Shown here piece after piece: positions 9,384 to 17,375 of a stretch of DNA of 64,000 nt (positions are counted from its first letter, which is position 1; every line of letters begins with the position of its first letter). The DNA is taken from the NCBI RefSeq assembly GCF_000685095.1, contig NZ_BAYE01000013.1, positions 1 through 64,000 of the forward strand. Reading direction: 5' to 3'. The DNA is from Paraburkholderia caledonica NBRC 102488 (lineage in GTDB: Bacteria > Pseudomonadota > Gammaproteobacteria > Burkholderiales > Burkholderiaceae). Under the pieces are notes generated by a model. It was given only the letters and a program-made list of their open reading frames with translations. It had not been told where the DNA came from and searched no databases. Position numbers and translations under genes: made by a program.

Positions 9384-10264
9384 TTGAGCCCCAATGCCTT
9401 CATGTATTTGCTGCCCGCGTTCGATGCATTGCCCGGCCGGTAGTTGAGCCGTTGCGACAGTTCGTCGGCCGCGCGCCGTACCTTGTCGACGAGACCGCTG
9501 TCGAGCAGCGATGCGTCTATCTCCTGGCGCGGAATCGTCGTCGTGATCACGGCGACGATGCGCCCGGTGTTATTGCGCACCGGCGCGCTGACCACCGAAA
9601 TGCCGCGCTCGAACGACGACTCGCTGATTGCGAAACCGCGCCGCGCGTCGTCGCGGACCCGTTCATAGAGGTCCTCCACGGTCGCAGGCGTCTGCCTCGT
9701 GAAGCGTTCGAGTTCCGGCTCGGGATAGAGCTTCTTCAACTCGTCGAGCGTCATGTCGCCCATCAGCACCTGGCCGTGCGTCGTTGCATACGCGGGCAAG
9801 CGAGTGCCGACGTTCACTTTCACGGAACTGAAAATCGGCGCGTGGCTTTGCGCCTTTGCGACGAATACGACATCGCGTCCGTCGCGAATCACAATGTGCG
9901 TCGTGAGGCCCGTTTCGTCGCGCAACGCTTCGATGATCGGCAAGCCGAGGTCGGTCAATTCGAGCGAGCTCAAGTATTCGAAGCCGAGGCGCAGCACCGC
10001 GACGCCGAGTCGGTAGTTGCGGTCCTTGTCGGCGCGTTCGAGAAAGCCAAGCGATTCGAGCGTTTGCAGCAGACGGAAGACCGTCGTGCGCGGAATCTTC
10101 AAGCGGCGCGACAATTCCGGAGCGCCGAGCACCGGCTCGCGAGGCGAGAACTCCGTGAGGATCTTCAGGCCGCGCTCCAGACCCGGCACCCGGTAGCCCG
10201 TGTCGCTGCTGCTGTCGTTGCGGTCGTCTTCCGCGTCACGCTCGTTGATAGTGTCGGGCGTCAT
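9380..10264 (-). CDS. IclR-family transcriptional regulator (in-operon)
   Basis: This 294-aa regulator has an N-terminal winged helix (VPGLERGLKILTEF through PRTTVFRLLQTLESLGFLER) and a C-terminal ligand-binding domain with the LPAYATTHGQVLM and RGFAISESSFERGISVVSAPV signatures. IclR proteins commonly control aromatic catabolism in response to an aromatic ligand. It is translated within the operon, abutting the alpha/beta hydrolase (TGAATG), so it would regulate its own transcript. It is clearly paralogous to the IclR gene at 15785-16795. A candidate operator is the palindrome at 14284-14299. Confidence 0.92.
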   Translation of the reverse strand: MTPDTINERDAEDDRNDSSSDTGYRVPGLERGLKILTEFSPREPVLGAPELSRRLKIPRTTVFRLLQTLESLGFLERADKDRNYRLGVAVLRLGFEYLSSLELTDLGLPIIEALRDETGLTTHIVIRDGRDVVFVAKAQSHAPIFSSVKVNVGTRLPAYATTHGQVLMGDMTLDELKKLYPEPELERFTRQTPATVEDLYERVRDDARRGFAISESSFERGISVVSAPVRNNTGRIVAVITTTIPRQEIDASLLDSGLVDKVRRAADELSQRLNYRPGNASNAGSKYMKALGLK

Positions 10265-11155
10265 TCATTGGCTCCGTTGTCCGGCGCTTGCGCGGCAGAA
10301 CGTGTCGATGATCGCGGTGTACGCGGCAGATGCTTCGATATAGCCGGCGTGCCCCGCGCGTGGCACGACTTGCAATTGGGTCCCCACGACGAGCGCGAGC
10401 CGCTCGCAGGCTGCGGGAGTCGTAATGGTGTCGTCGGCACCGACCGCGACATTGATGCGGCCTTTGAAGCGCACGAGGTCGGCGGCGAGGTCGGCGTTGG
10501 CAAGCAGATGCGTAGCCTGCGCGTAACCGCGAACAATCACGCGCGACATGTTCCAGCGCACCCATGCGCGGGCTTCGTCGCTTGCATGCGGGGACAACAT
10601 GTTGGCGCTGCGCTTGTCGGCGAGGCCATGCGGGCCGAGTTCGTTCAACATGGCGAGGCGCTGATCGCGCTTCGTCTCGCGGACGTCTGCGCAGGCCGCG
10701 CCGTAACCGCCTGCCGGCGATAACAGCAAGAGGCCGGACACGCGCTGCGGATGGATCGCAGCAAACGCACCGGCGATGATCGCGCCAAGCGAATGGCCGA
10801 CCAGCACGCAACGTTCAATGTGAAGTGCGTCGAGCCATTCCGTCAGCACACTTGCGTAGTCGCTGGCGACAGGCGACTCCGGTGCTACCGGCGTGGACAT
10901 CCCGTAACCAGGCGCGTCCCATGCAAGCACGCGGCGGTTTGCGCCCAGTGCTTCGAGTTGCTGCACCCACGAAGCCGCGCCCGAACCGATGCCGTGCAGC
11001 AAGACGAGCGGCAACGCGTCGTTCGCGGCACCGTCCGCTTCGAGATAGCTCAGCACACGTTGATTCGCCAGTTCGATCTGCCGCGCCGGAAAGCGCGCAA
11101 GGCGCGCTTCGAGCGTGGCGTTTGCATCGACGGCGGCGGACGGGACTGCGGACAT
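10265..11155 (-). CDS. Alpha/beta hydrolase, probable meta-cleavage product hydrolase
   Basis: This 296-aa alpha/beta-fold hydrolase has the nucleophile elbow GHSLG, a likely acid in VGADDTITTP and the final histidine in RAGHAGY. LLHGIGSGAASW supplies the oxyanion loop. Proteins of this group hydrolyse the carbon-carbon bond of extradiol cleavage products (BphD, HsaD), and the extradiol dioxygenase in the same operon makes that the leading role. The start is ATG 11155 with GAAGGA 5 bases upstream; the same frame stays open upstream through the cupin gene but is not coding there. It follows the cupin by 32 bases. Confidence 0.88.
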   Translation of the reverse strand: MSAVPSAAVDANATLEARLARFPARQIELANQRVLSYLEADGAANDALPLVLLHGIGSGAASWVQQLEALGANRRVLAWDAPGYGMSTPVAPESPVASDYASVLTEWLDALHIERCVLVGHSLGAIIAGAFAAIHPQRVSGLLLLSPAGGYGAACADVRETKRDQRLAMLNELGPHGLADKRSANMLSPHASDEARAWVRWNMSRVIVRGYAQATHLLANADLAADLVRFKGRINVAVGADDTITTPAACERLALVVGTQLQVVPRAGHAGYIEASAAYTAIIDTFCRASAGQRSQ

Positions 11156-11187
11156 GATTTCCTTCGTGGTATCTGTACAGGGACGAC

Positions 11188-11715
11188 TTAGCGCTTGAGC
11201 TTCGCGAGCGGCGAATCCGGCGGATAGGTGGGCGTGATCGGCTTCGGCGAACCGAGCATCACGCACATCAATGCGTCTTCCTCGCCGATGTTGATTTCCG
11301 TGCGATACACGCCTGGCGGCACCGAGATCAGATCGCGCTCGCCGAGCACGGCTTCCCACGTTTCGCCATCCTTTTCGCAGACCACTTTCATCTTGCCGCG
11401 CAGCACGAAGAAAATTTCTTCGACATCCATATGAATATGACTGGGTCCGATATTGCCGGCCGGAATCACCATCGTCGAAAACGTGAAGCCGCCTGCGGGC
11501 ACCGTATTCATGTCCTTCGCTACGCCGGTGCCGCCGGTGCCGACATAGCGCATTTGCGCGCGGCGATACTTCGGGTCGTAGTCGGCCTGAAACTTCAGCG
11601 CGTCCCAGTCGTAGCGGCGCGTTTCCAGGCGCGCGACGCGGCTGTCCAGCCACTGGGCAAAGCTCGCGTCCGCAGGTTGTTCCCACGACTTGCGTTCGAT
11701 ATCGGCGTCAGCCAT
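11188..11715 (-). CDS. Cupin-domain protein with incomplete second motif
   Basis: This 175-aa protein has one cupin barrel. Motif 1 has H93 and H95 followed by the glutamates (PSHIHMDVEEIFFVLRG). Motif 2 (PPGVYRTEIN, 133-142) keeps the P, G and N, but R138 stands where the fourth metal ligand, histidine, is expected. It could be an oxygenase or isomerase with an unusual metal site, or a non-enzymatic binder. ATG 11715 has AAAGGAG 6 bases upstream. It lies between an SDR and the C-C hydrolase, so a part in processing an oxygenated intermediate is possible. Confidence 0.82.
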   Translation of the reverse strand: MADADIERKSWEQPADASFAQWLDSRVARLETRRYDWDALKFQADYDPKYRRAQMRYVGTGGTGVAKDMNTVPAGGFTFSTMVIPAGNIGPSHIHMDVEEIFFVLRGKMKVVCEKDGETWEAVLGERDLISVPPGVYRTEINIGEEDALMCVMLGSPKPITPTYPPDSPLAKLKR

Positions 11716-11741
11716 CTCTTTCTCCTTTGAATTCGACAAGA

Positions 11742-12509
11742 TCAATTCATCACAAAGCCGCCGTTGACCGGCAGCAACTGGCCGGTCACGAAGCGCGCGG
11801 CATCGGACAACAGGAACAGCACGGGCCCGGTGACGTCGTCGGGCACCTGCGCACGCGTCAGCGCGCGGCCTTGCAGGTAATACTCATGACGTTCGGCCGG
11901 CACATACGCGGTTGCCTCCACTTCGGTGAGGCCAGGCGCGATTGCGTTGACTGTCACTTGATGCGCGCCGAATTCGCGAGCGAGCGAGCGCGTCATCGAG
12001 ATCACTGCGCCCTTGCTCGCCACATATGCGAGCAGCTTCGGCGCACCCCACATTGCCGTGTCAGAAGCGATGTTCACAATGCTGCCGCGACCCGAGTCGC
12101 GCAGATGCGGCAGCACAGCCGTACTCATCAACCAGGTGCCGCGCACGTTCACATTCATTACGGCGTCCCAGGTATCGACGGATAATTCATCGGCAAACTT
12201 GCCGCCCGAATTCGTGATGGCGGCATTGTTGATCAGCGCGTCGATTCCGCCGAGTCGCGCGGCGCCTTGTTCCGCGAATTGCTTGATGCTTTCAGGATCG
12301 GCGAGGTCGAGCGGAAGATAGATCGCCGCGTGACCCTGCCCCGCGAGCGACGCAGCGAGCGCGCGCCCTTCTTCGTGCAGCAGGTCGCCGAATACGACCT
12401 GAGCGCCGGCTTGCACCAGCGCGCGCACAAACGCCGCGCCGAGGCCGCGCGCGCCGCCTGTCACGAGGACGCGCCGGCCGTTGAGCGTCGCGGACGCGTC
12501 GTTATGCAT
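11742..12509 (-). CDS. Short-chain dehydrogenase, probable cis-dihydrodiol dehydrogenase
   Basis: This 255-aa classical SDR has TGGARGLG (17-24), NNAA, S149, and the catalytic pair Y162/K166 in YVASK. Being translated straight after the ring-hydroxylating oxygenase, it is the best candidate to rearomatise a dihydrodiol to a catechol for the extradiol enzyme; that is inference. Its ATG overlaps the oxygenase stop by 8 bases (ATGCATAA). Unlike the other SDR of the operon, its active site is intact. Confidence 0.9.
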   Translation of the reverse strand: MHNDASATLNGRRVLVTGGARGLGAAFVRALVQAGAQVVFGDLLHEEGRALAASLAGQGHAAIYLPLDLADPESIKQFAEQGAARLGGIDALINNAAITNSGGKFADELSVDTWDAVMNVNVRGTWLMSTAVLPHLRDSGRGSIVNIASDTAMWGAPKLLAYVASKGAVISMTRSLAREFGAHQVTVNAIAPGLTEVEATAYVPAERHEYYLQGRALTRAQVPDDVTGPVLFLLSDAARFVTGQLLPVNGGFVMN

Positions 12510-13581
12510 GGCTGTGGCCTGCTGCTTGGGTTTGCGCGGCTTCGGCGCCATGCGCTTCGAGCGCGGCTAAGTCCTGTTGCGCACGCTGGCGCAACATGCG
12601 GCGCACTCGCGTCATGCCGACGTCGTGCTGATAGAGGAATTCGTGCTCGCGCGCATTCGGTGCCATGCTTTCGAGCACATAGCGGTCTTGCTCGAGCACG
12701 GCCCAGTGCAGGCCTTCCAGGCGATTGCGATACATAAAGCGCCATGCGTCGCGCTGCCAGCCCTGCACCCTGCGGGTACGCCAGAAATAGACCTGGCAGT
12801 TGTTTTCGTCGACCGGAACGGCGAAGCCGATGATCCCGAAGTTGCCGCCGGGGCCGAACTTCTTCTTGTACGGAATCGCGAGTCGCATCCACAGGCAACC
12901 GGTTTCGCCGAGTTCGACCCAGTCGAAGTTCACGTCGCGCTGGCCGACCTTTTCGAACATCAAGCCCGTTTCGGTTTTGCGCACCCGCATGTCGGCCTGC
13001 TTGTCGCCTTCGGCCATCGAATGCGACGTTGCATGCAGATAGGCGCCGTGCATCGGGTCCATGACGTTGTCGATTGCGTACTGGTAATTGCACTTCCAGT
13101 TCGACATACAAAGAAAGCTCGCGTACTCCTCGCCGACCAGTTCCTCCGGCAGCCTGAGCGGTGCGGGTTCCTTGTGTGCGTCGTCGCCGAACCACAGGAA
13201 GATGGCGCCCGCATGTTCTTCCACCGGATACGACTTCACGCACTTCTGACCTTCTAGCGGACATGCCGACACGGCCGGCACCTTGGTAACCGTGCCGCCA
13301 CCGTTGATTTCAATTCCGTGATACCAGCACGCGACGCTGCCGCCGAGGTTCCAGCCGAGCGACAGACGCGCACCTCGATGCGGACAGCGGTCTTCGAGCG
13401 CGTGGACTTTGCCTTCCTTGTCGCGCCACAGCACGATCTGATCGCCGAGGCGGGTAATGCCGACCGGCGCGTCGCCGACTTGCCAGCTCGGCGCAACGGG
13501 ATACCAGTAATTGCGCAGACCGCGGTCCAGATACGACTGGACCGGATCGGCCGCGTGTTGACTTGTAGCGGGGGACGTCAT
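12502..13581 (-). CDS. Rieske non-heme iron oxygenase, alpha subunit
   Basis: This 359-aa terminal oxygenase has the Rieske [2Fe-2S] ligands C66, H68, C85 and H88 (CPHRG...CWYHG) and mononuclear iron site residues D171, D175, H178 and H183 (DNVMDPMHGAYLH). No small (beta) subunit is encoded nearby, which points to the alpha-only class (carbazole, vanillate or ketosteroid type). With the ferredoxin (13944-14258) and reductase (2319-3584) it forms a three-component system. ATG 13581 has GGAG 7 bases upstream; the frame stays open further upstream through the HTH gene. The substrate is unknown. Confidence 0.93.
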   Translation of the reverse strand: MTSPATSQHAADPVQSYLDRGLRNYWYPVAPSWQVGDAPVGITRLGDQIVLWRDKEGKVHALEDRCPHRGARLSLGWNLGGSVACWYHGIEINGGGTVTKVPAVSACPLEGQKCVKSYPVEEHAGAIFLWFGDDAHKEPAPLRLPEELVGEEYASFLCMSNWKCNYQYAIDNVMDPMHGAYLHATSHSMAEGDKQADMRVRKTETGLMFEKVGQRDVNFDWVELGETGCLWMRLAIPYKKKFGPGGNFGIIGFAVPVDENNCQVYFWRTRRVQGWQRDAWRFMYRNRLEGLHWAVLEQDRYVLESMAPNAREHEFLYQHDVGMTRVRRMLRQRAQQDLAALEAHGAEAAQTQAAGHSHA

Positions 13582-13630
13582 GAAGAGACTCCGGATGCGG
13601 ATGCGAGGAAACGTGTTCGGAAAAGCGCGC

Positions 13631-13942
13631 TTATTCGGCGAGCAGGCGGAATTCGGCGGCGAGGCGATCGGCGCTCCACGCATTGCCTTCCGGCGTGCGG
13701 AAACCAATGCCGTTCAAACCGTCGACGACTTCCTGCAACTCCACCGCGCCCGCTTCAAAGACTTTTTCGAGCGCGTCGCCGAAGTCGTTTTCGTATTGCG
13801 TCGGCTCGGCCTTGCGCGTTTGCCAGATGAAGTTTTCTGTCTCGCCCGGCTTTTCGATGACGCCCTTGCCAGCGACGTTGTTCGGCTGCGGCGCAAGCCA
13901 CGGCTTCAGGAAGGGATTGAAGTTCACGGCTACCTCTCGCAT
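13631..13942 (-). CDS. Small recombinase-like helix-turn-helix protein
   Basis: This 103-aa protein starts MREVAVNFNPF and ends with GIGFRTPEGNAWSADRLAAEFRLL, a segment resembling the DNA-binding helix-turn-helix of serine recombinases but without any catalytic domain. From memory, such proteins are annotated next to Rieske oxygenase genes. Its role is not known; a small regulator or an accessory subunit of the oxygenase are both possible. The start lies one base after the ferredoxin stop (TGA-C-ATG), so it is probably translated by coupling. Confidence 0.7.
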   Translation of the reverse strand: MREVAVNFNPFLKPWLAPQPNNVAGKGVIEKPGETENFIWQTRKAEPTQYENDFGDALEKVFEAGAVELQEVVDGLNGIGFRTPEGNAWSADRLAAEFRLLAE

Positions 13943-13943
13943 G

Positions 13944-14258
13944 TCATTCCACCTTGATCTGGATTTCTTCGCCGGCAAGGCGGACCGAATACATCTTCAG
14001 GTCGCGGCCGCCGGGCTCCTTCAAGCACTTGCCCGTCGGAATATGGAATACGGCTTCGTGCAGCGGGCATTCGACGGTGTCGCCGTCGACAAACCCCTGC
14101 GTCAGCAGCGCGTACGCGTGGGGGCAGACGTTTTCGAGCGCATACAGCGCATCGCCCACCTTGTAGATGCCGATCTCCGTGCCGTCGAGCTTGAACTCGA
14201 GCGGCGCATCTTCGGACAGGTCGCCGGCATGGCCGGCGCAGCGCCATTGTTCAGTCAT
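13944..14258 (-). CDS. Rieske [2Fe-2S] ferredoxin of the ring-hydroxylating oxygenase
   Basis: This 104-aa soluble ferredoxin has cluster ligands C45, H47, C64 and H67 (CPHAYA...CPLH). It carries electrons from the reductase to the terminal oxygenase. It is the first gene of the leftward operon, starts at ATG 14258 with AGGAG about 10 bases upstream, and is followed at once by the HTH gene. Its length is normal for BphA3-type ferredoxins. Confidence 0.93.
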   Translation of the reverse strand: MTEQWRCAGHAGDLSEDAPLEFKLDGTEIGIYKVGDALYALENVCPHAYALLTQGFVDGDTVECPLHEAVFHIPTGKCLKEPGGRDLKMYSVRLAGEEIQIKVE

Positions 14259-14283
14259 TTCTCGCCTTCTCCTGAAGCACTGT

Positions 14284-14299
14284 GTTCCACATAAGGAAC
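14284..14299. promoter_or_regulatory. Candidate IclR operator palindrome
   Basis: A perfect inverted repeat GTTCC-N6-GGAAC lies between the ferredoxin start and the leftward promoter candidate, roughly at +13 to +28 of the transcript. Two IclR regulators flank this region. Binding is inferred, not shown. Confidence 0.4.
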
Positions 14300-14318
14300 G
14301 TCAGTTCGTGTATGGATA

Positions 14319-14347
14319 ATTATAGGAGCGTCGTTGACGGGAAAAAA
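14319..14347 (-). promoter_or_regulatory. Candidate promoter of the catabolic operon
   Basis: The minus strand has a perfect TATAAT (14324-14319) with a weak T-rich -35 region 17 bases upstream. It is the only good -10 element in the 440-base region between the operon and the divergent porin gene. A weak -35 fits an activator-dependent promoter. Confidence 0.4.
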
Positions 14348-14697
14348 TAAAAATCTGGAGGGTTAGGGGAAAACACTATGTGTGGCATCCGCAACACATC
14401 ATTGCGAGCACTGCGAGGACGGAGAGTCCTGCCTGCTGCGGCTTATGGCACGGCACTTTGAGCGCTTTGTGGACGGAGGACGCCAGGCGCAAATCCGGGT
14501 TTCTACGGACACCGAAAATTTATTTTGATCGCTTTTGGAGTCACTATACTTTTCCATAGGCGATACAAACGCCCATAGGTGGAACATAAACCGTAGCAGT
14601 TTTGGCGCATAAACCCGAGCTGCATCAACCCACAGCAAAGGATCAGGGACGTCGGATTCGTGCGAGCGATTCGGTCGTGTGATCAGGAGAACCAACG
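14348..14697. promoter_or_regulatory. Divergent intergenic region upstream of the porin
   Basis: There is no gene in this stretch. A TATACT -10-like element lies at 14545-14550 on the plus strand, without a convincing -35 box. The porin's ribosome site CAGGAGA is at the right end. Confidence 0.35.
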
Positions 14698-15771
14698 GTG
14701 AAGCACATCATTGCAGCCGGCTTGACGGCAGTCTGCGCAACCACAGGCGCATTGGCGCAGAGCAGTGTGACGCTATACGGCAGCCTGGATGCCGGGATCG
14801 CGTATATCAGCAATGTCGGCGGCCACTCGAAGTGGATCGAGGAGCAGGGCAACATGCAGCCGGACCGCTGGGGCCTGAAGGGCGTGGAGGATCTCGGCGG
14901 CGGTCTGAAGACGATCTTTCAGTTGGAGAACGGCTTTTATACGAACACCGGAGCCTTCGCCAAGGCGGGTACGCTATTCAATCGCCAGGCGTTTGTCGGT
15001 CTGAGCTCGGACAAGATCGGCACGGTGACACTCGGCCATCAGACGCCGTTCAGCTTCGATGTGCTGGGTCCGCTGAGCACCGCTTATCTCGCCGCCAGCT
15101 GGTACGCGTTCCACCCTGGCAATATCGACGAACTCGCGGACACGGGTGTCGTGCCGTTCGACAACTCGGTGAAGTTCCGATCTGCGAGTTTCAACGGCTT
15201 TTCAGTCGGCGCGATGATGGGCCTCGGCAACACGACCAACTTCTCGACCGGCAAGACGTTGAGTTTTGCGCTTAGCTATGCGAACGGTCCGTTCAAGGCC
15301 GGCGCAACGTATGCGAACGAGCACAATCGAACGCCGTCGATCGTGACGACCGGCATTACGAATTTCCAGGGCGTGGCGGCGGCGAACTACAGCGCCGACA
15401 AGGTGCAGAACATGGGCGCGGGCGCGTCATACCAGTTCGGCAAGCTGCTCGTGCATGGCTTGTACACACGCGTCAAGCTGGAGTCGGCCGGACATTCGGA
15501 CACGTATCAGAGCTACGACGTCGGTGCGAATTATCAGTTCACGCCGTTCAACAGCGTAGCCGGGGGCGCCGCGACCACGACGCTGTCCGGCCACCGCTGG
15601 ACGCAGTTCGAAATCGGCGACATTTATGCGTTGTCGAAATCGACGCAGTTGTACGTGAATGCTTTGTACGAGCGAGCGGGGTCCAATACCGACGCCGCAT
15701 TCTTTACGGCGGGTGTGTCGAGTGGCCGGAACCAGACGATCATCCTTACCGGTATCCACCACTCGTTCTGA
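14698..15771 (+). CDS. Outer-membrane general porin (Gram-negative porin family)
   Basis: This 357-aa trimeric beta-barrel porin has a signal peptide cleaved after ALA (residues 18-20), then the usual SSVTLYGSLDAGIAY first strand and a C-terminal phenylalanine (HHSF) required for outer-membrane assembly. LKGVEDLGGGLKTIFQLENGF is the family hallmark. The start is GTG 14698 with CAGGAGA 7 bases upstream. It is divergent from the catabolic operon and followed by a second IclR gene, so it probably admits the operon's substrate; that is inference. Confidence 0.93.
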   Translation: MKHIIAAGLTAVCATTGALAQSSVTLYGSLDAGIAYISNVGGHSKWIEEQGNMQPDRWGLKGVEDLGGGLKTIFQLENGFYTNTGAFAKAGTLFNRQAFVGLSSDKIGTVTLGHQTPFSFDVLGPLSTAYLAASWYAFHPGNIDELADTGVVPFDNSVKFRSASFNGFSVGAMMGLGNTTNFSTGKTLSFALSYANGPFKAGATYANEHNRTPSIVTTGITNFQGVAAANYSADKVQNMGAGASYQFGKLLVHGLYTRVKLESAGHSDTYQSYDVGANYQFTPFNSVAGGAATTTLSGHRWTQFEIGDIYALSKSTQLYVNALYERAGSNTDAAFFTAGVSSGRNQTIILTGIHHSF

Positions 15772-15784
15772 TCCGAACTCGGAA

Positions 15785-16795
15785 CTAGCTCGCCGCGACG
15801 GGTTTGCGGCGAGCTTGCATCACCGTCGGTTCGTCGGCGCGTGGACGGTGGCCGAGCCGCTCGGACAACTCGAGCGCGGCCTGGCAAACGGCGGTAACGA
15901 GCCGCTCGCGTTCTTCGGTCTCGCCGAGATCGGAACGTGGGATCGTGACGGTCAACGCGGCCGCGATCTTGCCGCTCTGATCGCGCACCGGCGCGCTCAC
16001 CACGGAGATGCCCCGCTCGAACGACGCCTCGCTCAGCGCATAACCGAGCGCCGCGCTTTCGCGCACTCTTCCATATAACTCTTCGACGGTGGCCGGCGTG
16101 CGCTCGGTGTAACGCTCCAGTTGCGGTTCGGGATACAACTGGCGCAGCTCGTCGAAAGTAAGGTCGCCCATCAGCACCTGGCCGTGCACAGTGGCATGCG
16201 CCGGCAAACGCGTGCCGACGTGCACTTTCACCGAACTGAACATCGGCTCATGGGTTTGCGCTTTGCCGACGAACACCACGTCTCGTTGATCGCGGATCAG
16301 CAGATGCGAACTCAGGCCGGTGGCGTCGCGCAGACGTTCGAGAATCGGCGTGCCGACGTCGGTCAATTCCAAAGAATTCAGATATTCGAAGCCGAGCCGT
16401 AGCACAGCGACGCTCAGGCGGAAGTAACGGTCGCCATTGACGCGCTCCAGAAAACCGAGCGCTTCGAGCGTCTGCAATAAGCGGAAGGTAGTGGTGCGCG
16501 GAATGCCGATGCGCTTCGACAATTCCGGCGCGCCCAGTACCGGCTCACGTGCACTGAATTCCGAGAGAATGCGCAGCCCGCGCTCCAGGCCCGGCACCAG
16601 ATAGGTCGAGCCGCCGGCGCTGTCTTCGTCGGCATTTGCGGCGCTGGCGGTGTTGGCGTTAGAACGGATCGAATCAGTCGAATCGGCGCCGCCTTTTTGC
16701 GCCGACGACATCTCGTCGTGATGCGAAGCCGGCGCTGCCATAGCGCGTGGCTTTGCCTGCTTGCGTCCCGCTCCTGTCTGCTCTTCTTTTGCCAT
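15785..16795 (-). CDS. IclR-family transcriptional regulator (porin-side paralogue)
   Basis: This 336-aa regulator has the same domain order as the IclR in the operon and strong identity to it: VPGLERGLRILSEFSAREPVLGAPELS in the winged helix and GISVVSAPVRDQSGKIAAALTVTIPR in the effector domain. An extra N-terminal tail of about 40 residues is low-complexity; in-frame ATGs at residues 19 and 29 are alternative starts. It converges on the porin. The pair probably arose by duplication and may sense different intermediates. Confidence 0.9.
   Translation of the reverse strand: MAKEEQTGAGRKQAKPRAMAAPASHHDEMSSAQKGGADSTDSIRSNANTASAANADEDSAGGSTYLVPGLERGLRILSEFSAREPVLGAPELSKRIGIPRTTTFRLLQTLEALGFLERVNGDRYFRLSVAVLRLGFEYLNSLELTDVGTPILERLRDATGLSSHLLIRDQRDVVFVGKAQTHEPMFSSVKVHVGTRLPAHATVHGQVLMGDLTFDELRQLYPEPQLERYTERTPATVEELYGRVRESAALGYALSEASFERGISVVSAPVRDQSGKIAAALTVTIPRSDLGETEERERLVTAVCQAALELSERLGHRPRADEPTVMQARRKPVAAS
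15787..15815. terminator. Hairpin at the convergent porin/iclR ends
   Basis: A perfect 10-bp stem AGCTCGCCGC/GCGGCGAGCT with a 9-base loop overlaps the last codons of the IclR gene, 15 bases past the porin stop. There is no T tract on either side, so termination is only suggested by position. Confidence 0.4.
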
Positions 16796-16934
16796 CTTGG
16801 CTGCCGTTTTCTGCTGTTCATCGAGGTCAGATCAGCATCATAGCGTCTTTGCGGTGCTATGCTTTGATGCGGTCCGCTGCGCGAGGCCCCGCTGCCGCGC
16901 CTTCGTTCCGCACAAGCGTCCGGAGGCCACGCTC

Positions 16935-17231
16935 ATGTCTGATTCCGTGCAGATTCAGGTTGCCGATTCGCATCTCTATCCTGGGTGTGCGGTGCACATT
17001 GCGCACTTACCAGAGTCAGAGCGAGCGGCCGCCGCGGTGGTCGCGGTCGTCGAGTTCGCAGACGGCTCCGGCGCTAATGCCACCTGTCATTTGCGAGCGC
17101 ACGACGAACTCGAACTGACGGTAGACGGTTATGCGACGCAGAAGCGCCACCCTGTCAACGCGAGACATTGGCTGCTGCTCGCCGTCGATGCAACGCACAA
17201 CAGTTGGCGCGTCAAACGCCGATTGCCTTAG
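16935..17231 (+). CDS. Conserved-looking small hypothetical protein
   Basis: This 98-aa protein begins MSDSVQIQVADSHLYPGCAV and ends in a basic WRVKRRLP tail. No domain is recognised and there is no signal peptide. ATG 16935 is chosen because GGAGG lies 8 bases upstream; the frame is open further left without a ribosome site. It is divergent from the IclR gene and followed by the phosphatase 144 bases later. Confidence 0.65.
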   Translation: MSDSVQIQVADSHLYPGCAVHIAHLPESERAAAAVVAVVEFADGSGANATCHLRAHDELELTVDGYATQKRHPVNARHWLLLAVDATHNSWRVKRRLP

Positions 17232-17375
17232 CTGGAAAAACCGCCGCATCTATTGACGCAGTAGTTCGACTGCACGTCCAGCCGTATCCGCAACGAATCG
17301 CAGCTTCCGCCGGCGTTTTGCGCGCCGCCCCGAGCCGCACCTGAGCGCTCGCCACGCACACTTCGGAACCGACCG

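Noticed and set aside
9206..10723. 505-codon open frame on the plus strand
   Set aside because: It crosses the complements of the SDR, IclR and hydrolase genes with no domain of its own.
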